From the NCBI GenBank assembly GCA_009761415.1, contig QUOL01000001.1:620001-684000 (forward strand): DNA of 64,000 bases. Reading direction: 5' to 3'. Numbering within the stretch: the first letter of the stretch is position 1; each line of letters begins with the position of its first letter. Origin of the DNA: Sarcomyxa edulis (taxonomy: Eukaryota; Basidiomycota; Agaricomycetes; Agaricales; Mycenaceae). The notes beneath the pieces are model-generated. The model did not search any database, had not been told where the DNA came from, and was given only the letters and a program-made list of their open reading frames with translations. The position numbers and the translations under genes are program-made. This document shows positions 10,726 through 20,868 of the stretch, in pieces.

Positions 10726-13219
10726 ATGTCTACCATCCTCCCCGAGCTAGTGCTCGAAAAATCGACCCGGAAAACAACTGACGATGCTTCTACCGACGAG
10801 AAAGTCGACATCAGCCCCGTTGTAACCTCATTTCGGGACGAAAAGTCCAATCCTTTGGCTGCACCCCTCGATGTCGTGCGACCGAAGCACTTTTGGCAAC
10901 GGTGGAAGTCCGTACCCAAAGATTTGGACAGCATAGCCACTCAGCCTTCTGTTTTTGATGATCCTGCTACCCTTGAGGCTTATCGCCCCCCGCCCCAATA
11001 CGAGAATACTCATAGATTCGATCCTGATGCACGGTGGACGTGGAGGGAGGAGAAGGTATGTTTTTCCCTCTTGACACTTCACTCTGCGACCTTGACTGAC
11101 GAGCTTCTCGTGTGTCTATAGAGGATCGTTAGAAAGATAGACTATCGTATCCTGATATGGGCCTTTATCATGTTCTTTGGCCTTGACTTGGATAGAAGCA
11201 ATATATCGCAGGCTAATTCCGATAACCTTCTAGAGGTACGGGTCTCGCATTTTACCACTTGTTGTCTACTCCCATCTAATTCAAACTCTCTCTAGGACCT
11301 TAACATGACAACGGATGACTTCAATCTTGGGAACACATTGTTTCGATTAGCATTCCTCATTGCAGGTCAGTCGACATCTCTGTTACAAAGTCATGTCATA
11401 AAGACTCATCAATGTTGCCATCGCAGAGCTGCCTTCACAATTATTGTCGAAACGAGTAGGACCAGACGTGTGGATTCCTTCGCAGGTTGGCATGACCGAT
11501 TCACCTGTGCTCTAACAATCTCTGAAACTACCTCTTTCCAGATAGTCTTATGGAGCTTCGTCTCTTTGAGTCAGTTCTGGCTGAAAGGTCGTGCATCTTT
11601 TTTGACTACTCGGTCCGTCTCAACTATTATAGTCGTCTGGCCCAGATACTCATACACATGACAGATTTCTTTTGGGATTCTTACAAGGCGGATTCATCCC
11701 CGACGTGGTATTGTATCTCTCGTACTTCTACACGAAGAAAGAACGTGAGTCATTGTCTAGATGTCTTGCTTTGCGACCCGCTCATACCGAGAGATTGTTC
11801 AGTGCCTATTAGACTGGCGTTTTTTTGGGTCAGCAATTACATTGATCACATCGTCGGTGCTTTCTTAGCGACTGGGATCCTAAGGCTTCGTGGTGTCGAT
11901 GGGAGATCAGGATGGCGGTTTCTGTTCCTTATCGAGGGTCTGTTGACTCTGATCGTGGGCCTCGCGTCTTTCTTCTTGATGCCACCTGGTCCGACGCAGA
12001 CGAAGGCCTGGCATAGACCGAAAGGCTGGTTCACAGAACGGTGAGCAATATGCATTCGTTATCGTCAAGATATCTCTGACGCGTCGTTCGTAGAGAGGAA
12101 GTTATCATGGTCAACCGGTAAGTAGGGCCTTGTGTCTCTCGGATCAAGTGACTAATGACTGGAAACAGTGTCTTGCGAGATGATCCTACGAAGTCTAGTA
12201 TGCACAACCGTGAAGGCTTGACACCTAGGATGATTTTCGGAGCATTGACGGATTGGAGAATGTGGCCAATATACTGTCTCGGTCTCGTTCACATGAGTAA
12301 GCCCCTTCTTCCTTGGTCATCCAATCCTAGATCTCATATGTTGTGTCTCACAGTCCCCACTGGTCCTCCACAAACATATCTTACGCTTTCCCTGCGGAAT
12401 CTGGGCTTCAGCACCACCGAGACCAATCTACTTTCCATTCCATCGACCGTCATCGGCCTGTGCATGTTGCTCTTCACCGCCTATTTCAGTGAACTCATCA
12501 ACAGCCGAGTAGCCGCGACAATAATTCTCCAACTCTGGGCACTTCCTCTCCTCATCGCACTATATACCTTCAACAGTCAAACCTCGCAATGGGTTTATTA
12601 TGCAGTTGTGACCCTCATAACTGGATTCCCGTACGTTCATCCGATACAGGTCGCATGGGCCTCTAGGAACTCGTATAGTGTGAGGACGAGGACGATTAGT
12701 GCAAGCGTATATAATATGTTTGTGCAGGCCGGAGCTATTGTATATGTGCGTATTAAGTTCTTTGGGTCTCATCTTATCGTTGACCATAACTTCGTATAGG
12801 CCAATATCTACCAGACAAAAGACAAGGTTTGCTGTTTTATAGTTTATGACGAACATTGTCGCTGATCGATACCGTTCTCGTGTGGCGTTCCACTTTCTTA
12901 GCCTCTTTGTGCGTATTCTGCCCCTCATCATGTTGTCGCACCATTTTAAGATTCTCCACCTGCAGACAAACGTGGTAACCGAGATCTAATCGGAATTTGT
13001 GCGATGAACATCGTGCTATATATCGCGACATTCTTCTTCTACCGTACCCTCAATCAACGAAGAGATAAAAAATGGAACGCATGGACTCCAAAGGTAGAAG
13101 AACAGTAACTTGTGGTCCAGGTTGGAGTTCTAACTATCTTTTTGTAGGAACAAGAGGAGTATATCAACACAACGAAGGACGAGGGTAACAAGAGACTCGA
13201 CTTCAGATTCGTGTACTAA
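10726..13219 (+). CDS. MFS transporter, allantoate permease (Dal5) type
   Basis: A multi-exon major facilitator protein of the fungal anion:cation symporter family, which takes up allantoate, nicotinate, pantothenate and similar organic anions across the plasma membrane. A long hydrophilic N-terminus of about 110 residues precedes the first membrane segment (RKIDYRILIWAFIMFFGLDL). The family signature DRSNISQANSDNLLEDLNMT follows, then GGFIPDVVLYLSYFYTKKE, WRFLFLIEGLLTLIVG and MPPGPTQTKAW. The second half contains the linker with TPRMIFGALTDWRMW and the end segment GICAMNIVLYIATFFFYRTL. It ends in LDFRFVY. The substrate cannot be read from sequence. No frame lesion was noticed, but the junctions at 12740-12980 were not resolved completely. 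Confidence 0.85.
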
Positions 13220-13475
13220 AAAGGAGGTATCTTATAACATTATACTTACTACTATAAGAATTGTTATGTACGCTAGAGGATGGCGAATGAACATGGACGT
13301 GGGTGGACACGCATATTACACGAGAGACTTATTCTTGCGAAACGAGGATGGGATCGACATAATACATAGCTGAAGCACACGCCAGAATGAGATATCCAAT
13401 CGCCCATTGACAGGATAAGGATATAATGACATTGTAGATAGCGAATAGCGGATAGCGGAATAACGACAGACATGG

Positions 13476-15195
13476 TCAAGGACGCTTGTGAAGATGCGTA
13501 TGAGGAGGCTCCGCCCTCGACTTGGACACCCGTATCATTTCCCTTTCTATCTCCTTCTTGACCATGTTTTGCCTCAACTTACTTCTCTCCCGTCTCTCGC
13601 TCTCGTTCGTCCTGTGTGTATGCTCCTTGACGTCGAGGAATTTACCCGCAACGTCCACAATCTTAATAGGAACATGACCAGGTCTCTTCAGAATCCGAAC
13701 CTTCTTCATCGGTCTTTTGATATCAGTAGTTTCCGCCGTAGGCTGCATGTACTTGGTCGACGATTTCTGCTTCTCGGCAGCCTCGAGAATTTGTCTCCGG
13801 TCTTCGAGCGCATGCTCAAGAGCTCCAGGCAGAACAGGTTCCTTCGTTGGCAATGACTTGAGTAAGACGTCTACAAAGATGAGAAATGGAAAGCTCACCC
13901 CTCCTTCCTCTGGAACAGTTTCCCAGTACAGATGCTGGTATCGCTGTCTGGCAGCGTCCCGCTTTTCTTCCTGTTCGAGGAAGTCAGCCTTCGCCGAGTC
14001 GATATTCGGGTCCTCCTTTGGTGGTTTCCTGCCCTTCCGAATTTCCTTAGCGGTGGGTTGCTCCGGAGTCCGGCTGAATACGCCTAGCGAAAGTTCCATC
14101 TGGTCGTTAAAACTTTTTTGGATCGGTCGTCCCTGTTGGAAAGGAACTATGTATGTCAGTAAAGGAATGAAAGACCAACAGAAAAGTGTTGTTGGAAGGA
14201 GGTGATTCAGATGGGGTTGAAACAAAGTTTTAACCACGACCTGGGCTATGTAAGTCACCACAGGTGGTCTTCTTTGTCGCGAATGAATATATAGCCTCAT
14301 CAAGAGCGAAGGTTGATATGAAACGAAAGACGGAACATAAAGAACTACTCACCGTCTGGATATTAGCGAAATCGAGGAACGGTTTGTCAACGAGAGACGC
14401 GCGAGTTATGATAGACTGAACGTTACCTATACGACAGAAATCTTGTCAGTATAGGATTCGAAAGAAAACATGAGCCAGGCAAAGTATCAGTTATCCATAA
14501 AGGATGTTAAAATGTTTGTAACCATGTCGGTGTCTTAAAGACTAATCGATTTTATACTCATCATGCAATGCCATGGCGAAAGCGAGAAAGAAAAAGTGGG
14601 AACACGAACCTTTACCCAAGACGCTTCTAGACCCTTCAAACGCAATATAGCGTCCACACGTTGCAAGCTGATGTGAAATCGTTCTGAAAGAGCGCGAACA
14701 GAGTTCTCAAGGGGATCTTCCATGAATGCATTGTACATCTCAGTACGTTGTGCGTCCGAGATAGGTGATGGTGGTCTGAAAGTAGGGTTCATAGGGAACG
14801 GCTGATAGATGTGTTCGTATTAGCCAACGCACTGAGGTGAGAGGAGAAAGTATACGTACCCCATCCACTTTGTTCGCATTCACAAGCTGGACTTCGCCGT
14901 CTACGTAGGCCTGCTTGAGCCATTTATTGGGTCTATCGGCAAGCCTGTATTTCTCGATATTCTCATTGAAGTGCATGAGTTCCTTGACGGCCATCCTCTT
15001 CTTGTCGCGTAGTGCCTCGGCTTCCTCCTCTGGGGTCATGACTCTATCATCACCATTATCGGTCTCGAGAGCAGCACATCTGGGACGAGAAGACGAGAAG
15101 CTCCGACGAAAAGAAGATGAAGGACATGTCGAAAGACTTGGTGAGAGATACGAACGGGAGGCCAGTCGGAGGTGGAGGGACATCATCCCAACCAT
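13476..15195 (-). CDS. mitochondrial ribosomal small-subunit protein mS45 / Bot1
   Basis: This matches the fungal Bot1p/MRPS35 family (mS45), a small-subunit mitoribosomal protein needed for mitochondrial translation. The N-terminus from 15195 (MVGMMSLHLRLASRS) is rich in Arg and Ser without acids, as in a matrix-targeting peptide. Conserved blocks are NPTFRPPSPISDAQRTEMY and LSERFHISLQRVDAILRLKG, then QGRPIQKSFNDQMELSLGVF. A charged C-terminal half ends in a basic tail. There are at least four exons. The gene is divergent from EFM3 with only 69 bp between start codons. Another in-frame ATG lies upstream at 15261, but it overlaps the EFM3 5' side and lacks targeting character. Confidence 0.8.
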
Positions 15196-15264
15196 GGCGA
15201 GCTGAAATTTTGTCGAAAACCCGAACTTTAGGGCAGGCCGATTCAACTTGCGACTCGGCAATCG

Positions 15265-16677
15265 ATGGCTCTCCTCCTACCCACTCACCTTTTTCATATT
15301 TTGCAATCATACGCGGCTCTTGTTCCTCCTAAATACTTGCAATTCTCAACAAACGGATTTCATGATTTCGTCGTAGAATTCATCCTTGATAATACCTACT
15401 TCAAGCTTTATCCACCATCGAAGAAATACCAATGCACTTTCTGGAAATGGGCCATCCAGGAACTCGAAACGATAGCTGCCAACGAGGCGCGTAGTATGCA
15501 ACTCATCGAACGTGGCTACGAAATCCTCATATATTCGCATCCTAAAGGACATTGAAATCGACGAACGCATCTACGATTACTATGTGACTCTTCTGCCCTC
15601 AGCGACACCACTTTCTCCAACAGGAATTCCTCTGCAAGCCCCGCCGTCTCCGTCCTATATCACCCATTTCTGGAGTCCAGACACGCCACTTAATCAGACG
15701 TTTGATACCGTAGACCTTTCCCAATACCAAACCACAACTCTCTTGGAATCACGCACAACGATCGAAAGCGGAACCACTGGCCTACGAACATGGCTAGCTA
15801 GTCTCGTTTTGTCTCAATACCTTATATCACAGCCAGGTTTGTATGAATTCACACGCTGCAAACATTGTGCCTGACTTACTGTACAGATCTTGTCACTCAT
15901 AAACGTATTCTTGAATTAGGCTCTGGAATTGGTTTCCTGGGCATCATAGCAGCTAGCTTACAGCATCTGTCAAAACCCACCTCGCAGCATCAGCATGATC
16001 ATCGACAAGAATGTATCTGGATGACAGATGTTAACGAAAATGTACTAGCTAGATGTCGCGAGAACGTGCAATTACCCTGCAGTAATATCTATCTATGTTT
16101 TGTCTTCTTCCACGTCTGACGACGATCATATCTCACCGACAGATATATCCTCGACACATTCCAATATCAACTACCGTCTCCTGGACTGGTCTGATGCCCT
16201 AGAGCCCGATACAGCTGCACCCCTCCAATCCCTCCTAGACGATGAAATTCGTCCTGACATCGTCCTCGGAGCCGACATCGTACGTATATCTATTCACCCT
16301 TTCAATAACCTTTTTCCTCACTCTTACAAAACAGGTCTTCGATCCTAGTCTCATCCCAGCTCTGGTCGGTATTCTCCGTATGGCATTACAACCACACTCT
16401 GGTCGAGATACACTGGCATTAATCGCGCTGACGGTTCGGAACGAAGAAACTCTTGCAGCGTTCCTCGACCAAGCTCGTAAGCAATTTGTTGTAAACTGTA
16501 GATGTTTCTGTGTGTGGCTCACCATTTCTTTCTATACCAGGTCAATTCCTTACCGTCGAGGAACTCGAGTTCGATCTGGGAGACCGAATATTTATCGAAG
16601 CGGTTGAAGTCAGTAATAGCACCACAAGTAACGTCAAAATCTTCAAGATGACCGCGAAAGACAAGGCATCGTGTTAG
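15265..16677 (+). CDS. EFM3: eEF2 lysine methyltransferase (EFM3/FAM86 family)
   Basis: This is a class I SAM-dependent methyltransferase matching the FAM86/EEF2KMT family, which methylates a lysine of translation elongation factor 2. The N-terminal FAM86 region (YPPSKKYQCTFWKWAIQELE) is followed by GTTGLRTWLASLVLSQYL, motif I RILELGSGIGFLGIIAASL, the acidic post-I segment WMTDVNENVL, the motif IV region LLDWSDALEPD with RPDIVLGADIVFDPSLIPAL, and LIALTVRNEETLAAFLDQ. It ends in KMTAKDKASC. Introns near 15836, 16086-16140, 16280-16335 and 16475-16540 are evident. The junction at 15485-15552 does not fit a standard GT-AG site in frame. A GC donor at GAG|GCGCGT would work. Confidence 0.85.
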
Positions 16678-16797
16678 TGGTAGTAGTACAGAAACATACA
16701 GGATATATCCAACTCTTGTCGACACTACATATACAAATCTAAATCCAAAATACAAGACAGCGAAAGACGAGAGGTGATTGAGTACCTATTCGACAAT

Positions 16798-18110
16798 TCA
16801 ACTGTGTGACTTGACCGTCCCACAGAACCGACAAGTCCAAAATTCATGAGGCATTCCAACCTCTCCGCACGCCATGCACATCCACCCCGTGGATTCGTCT
16901 TGCGGTCGAGTCGAGAGACAGGCATCACATTGGAGTGCCAGAGGGCCGTTGAGGAGTGTGCACGTCGGACAGGTCCATCCTGGCACTTCTTTTGATGTAA
17001 AGGTCGAGATCAAGGTCTTGGGTGCTGAAGGGCGGAGGCGCGAAGAAGACGCCGCCGAGTGATTGTTAGACGGAGCTATTGTTTTTCGGGTCTTGGGATT
17101 CGACGGGCCAGCGGCAGTGCTATGAGATTTATGAGGCAGATTTTCGTCGTCAGAATCGTTAGTAAGGTCGATGACTTTGTCTTCGACGCTGTCTTTAGCT
17201 GCCTTTGCCGCTTCCCGATTAGCGATGGCCCCAGAGCCACAGGATTTCTCATCACGAGCTCTTCGTTCAGCAGCCTATACAACGAAACAGACTAAGCAAC
17301 GCAACAAGATTAAATTCAAAATTATACGCACCTGTGCAGCCAACTCCCTAGGCGACATCCCCTTCGTAGACACACCCCTCCCACCAAGTCGACCACCACT
17401 TCCCATATTGAGTCTCCTACGTTTCTCTGCAGCTTCAAGAGCCTTCGCTCGTGCTAGATGTGGTGGTAAATTATGCGAAACAGCAACACCCAGTCGTTGA
17501 CCTGGAGAGAAGAATCCTTCGCCAGAATAGCCAGATCGTTTCAATGCGTCGTATTCGTCTTGTAGGCCGTCGAGGATCTTGTAGAATTTCTCGTCGTGCG
17601 GTCCTTGGACATTGTGCGTAAGCTAGGAAGAGAGACTCTTTGAGTGAAACGAAGGAGGATGGCTGCCTTAAAAGTGGCACGTACCTCGTGTAACATCACT
17701 GAAACCACCGTTTCTAGTTCGTAAAATGTATCTGGGGAATTTGCATAACGCAGTCTCAGCAGGATTTGTTGTCCTCCATTGACATCTGCGCAAATGCAAA
17801 TATATCGTGAACACTGCATACAATTAGATCAGTAGAACAAACCGAAGCTCACTCAATCCTGAGTAAATCACGCATCACGTCAGTACTTGCAATGCAATGC
17901 AATCGTGACCATAGTACTAGGGGGTACAGCATACGTACCTACAAGATTCGGTGTATCGGGAAAGAATTCAGCGAGGACGGGTAACACCCAACCGTGTTTT
18001 CTCATGATGGGTTTGACAAGTGATGCGACGCGTTGGAGCATTGGGAGAGTCATGTCGGATCTGGGCATATTCGTGAGGTGAGTGAAGGATTTGACGAAGA
18101 CGTCCGACAT
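16798..18110 (-). CDS. WSS1: WSS1/SPRTN-like DNA-dependent metalloprotease (WLM domain)
   Basis: This protease of the WLM family cleaves proteins covalently trapped on DNA and works with Cdc48 and SUMO. The start at 18110 gives MSDVFVKSFTHLTNMPRSD, followed by PMLQRVASLVKPIMRKHGW. The zinc-binding catalytic motif is HELTHNVQGPHD, with an intron of about 60 bp placed between its E and L codons (around 17625-17685). Then come KFYKILDGLQDEYD and GVSTKGMSPRELAAQ. A SUMO-interacting type sequence (VIDLTNDSDDE) lies in the linker. Two C-terminal RanBP2-type zinc fingers follow (WTCPTCTLLNGPLALQCDAC and WMCMACGEVGMPHEFWTC). Every key residue I can check is present. It is divergent from SF3B5. Confidence 0.92.
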
Positions 18111-18251
18111 CGCAATAGAGGTGTGAGGGCACTTGAGGGTATATTGTTGAGCAGCAGCTGAGCAGCAGGTTGGCAGAGAGGCAGTCTGTGCTGTGGCTGT
18201 GCATGCGTATTCCTCGGAGCACTTTGAAGCTCAAACTCACTCTCGACGTTG

Positions 18252-18792
18252 ATGGTATGTTTTCTTTATCTCCTTCTCTACTTTTCAACTGATCGTTTTG
18301 TCCTATCTTATAGTCTTCTGAACTAAGATACACGGCGAATACCCAACTGGAGCATCGTGAGTCCTCACCCATGAAACTTGTCTTCAGTTGACTGACATAT
18401 GATCTACTAGTCCATGCTCGTTATACTGGAACTGGTGCGTTGGTCTTACCCTATCCCGCGAATCTCACTCATGCCAGTCTCTTACAGGCCATGCGGACCT
18501 GACAAAATAGTGCGTCTACCATCAGGAAACCGTCTTTCGCTTCACTAACCGGATGTCCAAAGTGACTGGCTCACCCACCAACACAGAGATACGCTCTCTT
18601 CCATCGTCGGTCACCCCACACTCACATCTTTCTTGGCGATTGCCGATGGCGAGTCCATTGGGAGAGTCAAGTTTGAAATGACAGAGGTATGATCTTCACT
18701 CATGATACCAATAGTATCCTCTGATTTTCATCTGGGTATTTCAGCGTATGCTGCAACCCTGCGGTCCGCCTCCTCGCAAGGACGAAGACTAG
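18252..18792 (+). CDS. SF3B5: splicing factor 3B subunit 5 (SF3b10)
   Basis: This very small SF3b-complex subunit is part of the U2 snRNP and acts in branch-site recognition. The gene is fragmented into six exons: 18252-18254, 18314-18356, 18411-18434, 18488-18509, 18563-18686 and 18745-18792. The first coding exon is only the ATG codon, followed by GTATGT. Joining them gives 87 residues, close to the roughly 86 of the human protein. Diagnostic stretches are YTANTQLEHLHARYTGTG, HADLTKYDWLTHQHRDTL and ERMLQPCGPPPRKDED. All junctions are GT-AG and keep frame, which makes the model strong despite the absence of any sizeable open frame. Confidence 0.93.
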
Positions 18793-19003
18793 GGATTGGT
18801 AGAGTCACCTGTCTATGTATATCTCCATGTACGAATACACACCGCCATCATGATCAGCGTGCCACTATGTATATCAGAAACTGATGAGTACGTATACAGA
18901 TACACCGAGGGAGTATACGCCTGTATACAGTGTACACCTTGTTCCAAGTTGAGTTGAGTTGAAGATGTGGGATGATCGCAAATTGCAAGGTGATCGTGAT
19001 TTA
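18793..19003. other. SF3B5 3' flank up to transposon
   Basis: An AT-rich 211-bp stretch between the SF3B5 stop codon and the transposon edge. No coding signal was seen. Confidence 0.5.
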
Positions 19004-19097
19004 CAGCCGTTTCAGAAAACCTTGTCATATGCGCATTTTTTTTATTTTTGTGTGCGCCGGTCATCAACCGGGAAATAAGTGGCCCGGCTATATCCGG
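18999..19097. repeat. left terminal inverted repeat of the transposon
   Basis: This pairs with 20441-20539. The outer 30 bases are identical between the two ends. The remainder is imperfect but clearly related, including a T-rich tract and CAACCGG followed by AATAAGTGGC. Confidence 0.85.
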
Positions 19098-20534
19098 AGC
19101 TTATCAATGAGTTATCCGATCGATTGTAAGAGACTTTGCGAAACTTATGGTGTACCGTCGCATTAGCAAGGACCTCAAGGAGCGTGCACTCTGGCTTCTG
19201 GGCAATGATTACATCCCTCAAGATGTGGCAGAAATTCTCGGAGTCTCGGAACGTAGCATAGCACGCTGGAAGGCTAACGAGATAAACTACGGCAGTGTCA
19301 TTCCACCTCGTAACCCTCTTCAAGGACGCCCTCCTCTTCTTGACGCTATGCAAACTCACGATCTAATCCAGCTGGTAGCCGAGTCACCCGAAATGTATCT
19401 CGATGAAATCCAGGACTGGATCGCTGTCACCCAAGACATGGAGATCTCGAAGTCCGCTCTACACACATTGATTCGCGATGCCGGTATTACTTACAAGATG
19501 CTACGCAAGGCAGCAGCAGAGAGGGATGAAGAAGCACGTCATAAGTGGCGAGAGTTCATCAGAGAGAATGTGATCGCAAGCATGGTGATCACAGCAGACG
19601 AGTCGAGCAAAGATGACCGCACAATTTTCCGTAGATTTGGTCGAGCACCTGCGGGACAACGAGCAGAAATCGATGCGCCTTTCGTTCGAGGAGAACGATA
19701 CAGTATTCTCGCAGCAATCAGCGTTGACGGATATGTTGGTACGCGAATCGTACCCGGTTCTGTTGATGGTGATGAATTTTTTGATTTTATCGTAAACGAC
19801 ATCGTGAGTCCCTCCTTTTCTAACATGCATGATGGCTCGAGCTGACGGAATGTCATTAGCTTCCACAGATGAATCCATATCCACAAGATCGAAGCATTCT
19901 CATCCTCGACAATTGCGCAATTCACAAAAGTGAATTGCTCCGTGAAGTAGTCGAAGCTCAAAGTAAGTTTCTTGTACTACAACTTTCTCTAGAATTGCTT
20001 TCTGATTGTCTCACAGATTCACTTCTTCTATTTTTGCCCCCTTACTCTCCGGACCTCAATCCTATCGAGGAAAGCTTCAGTGCAGGTAATACATTATCTG
20101 TATAATTATCCAAGCTGTTGTACCGGCTCACTTTCTATCAGTGAAAGCATGGATTAGGAGGCATTGGAGAAGGCTGGCAGAGAGCGAGACACCAGAACTA
20201 GATCTCATGGAGGCTTGCGGACATGTTACGGGAGAGATGGCCAGAGGTTGGTTCCGACACTCAGGTTTAGTGTAAAATCATTGTATTCTGGATGAATTGA
20301 TAGGGATTCGGGGGCTCCCTAGATTATATGCAAAGAAACACAACTTATGATAGTATAGCAGTGGCTCAAATGGTTGTGGAGATCCCACTTGCGCCCAGAC
20401 GAAGCTCAGATTTGCGAGTTGAAGGAGCGTCGGCACAACCCGGACCTCACTCCCGGGCACAGCCACTTATTCGCCGGTTGGTAACCGCCAAAAATAAAAA
20501 AAGTGCAACATGACAAGGTTTTCTGAAACGGCTG
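19004..20534 (+). mobile_element. Tc1/mariner-like DNA transposon
   Basis: The element is about 1.53 kb and is bounded by TA dinucleotides (19002-19003 and 20535-20536), the target duplication expected for Tc1/mariner. The ends are long inverted repeats. Both begin CAGCCGTTTCAGAAAACCTT and remain alignable for about 95-100 bp (left to about 19097, right from about 20441). The TA and a further ATT outside it are also symmetric. A single spliced transposase gene fills the interior. Good repeat identity and an unbroken transposase frame suggest a young, possibly active copy. Confidence 0.9.
19147..20275 (+). CDS. Tc1/mariner-like DDE transposase
   Basis: Four exons (19147-19803, 19860-19962, 20017-20085, 20142-20275) with GT-AG introns join into a 320-residue protein. 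An N-terminal helix-turn-helix of homeodomain type (YIPQDVAEILGVSERSIARW) is followed by a second DNA-binding region. The DDE catalytic core has the first Asp in VITADESSK, the second in ILILDNCAIHKS, and the Glu in PPYSPDLNPIEESF, with 34 residues between the second Asp and the Glu (DD34E). No premature stop was seen. Three introns in a Tc1-like transposase is typical of fungal copies. It is enclosed by the terminal inverted repeats. Confidence 0.9.
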
Positions 20535-20539
20535 TAAAT
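20441..20539. repeat. right terminal inverted repeat of the transposon
   Basis: This is the reverse-complement partner of 18999-19097. It ends in ...CGGCTG followed by the TA duplication. Confidence 0.85.
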
Positions 20540-20693
20540 TTAGGCAGAAACACCCCACTGCCTCTTCCCAAATGGACATGACCTTTGATGTGGACCCCCG
20601 CCTCGACAGATGCCGGATTCACAGTTAGACGTACTGCTTCTACACCGACTTCCATCTTGCCAACGTCCCCCAACTCCGCCTCATTAATTAGTG
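20540..20693 (-). pseudogene. possible terminal exon or gene remnant next to transposon
   Basis: The minus strand between the transposon edge and about 20715 encodes an unbroken peptide of ordinary composition (YFALINEAELGDVGKM, then VNPASVEAGVHIKGHVHLG) that runs straight into the transposon's terminal repeat. A splice-acceptor-like TAG precedes it. I do not recognise a family. It could be a chance frame in the promoter of the next gene, or the end of a gene interrupted by the transposon. Confidence 0.25.
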
Positions 20694-20868
20694 CAAAATA
20701 CCGTGCTAATCGCTACCCGCTGGACGTCCTGATTGCAACGAACGAGCACCGGCAAGAGAGCCAAAGCGACACCTACGCAGACATCGCGTCTATAGAGCAA
20801 GGACGTCCTCTTGAAAAATAACTTTTAGTTCCTCCGTTGGCCACCGTTGGCCACCTGCGCTTGGGACA

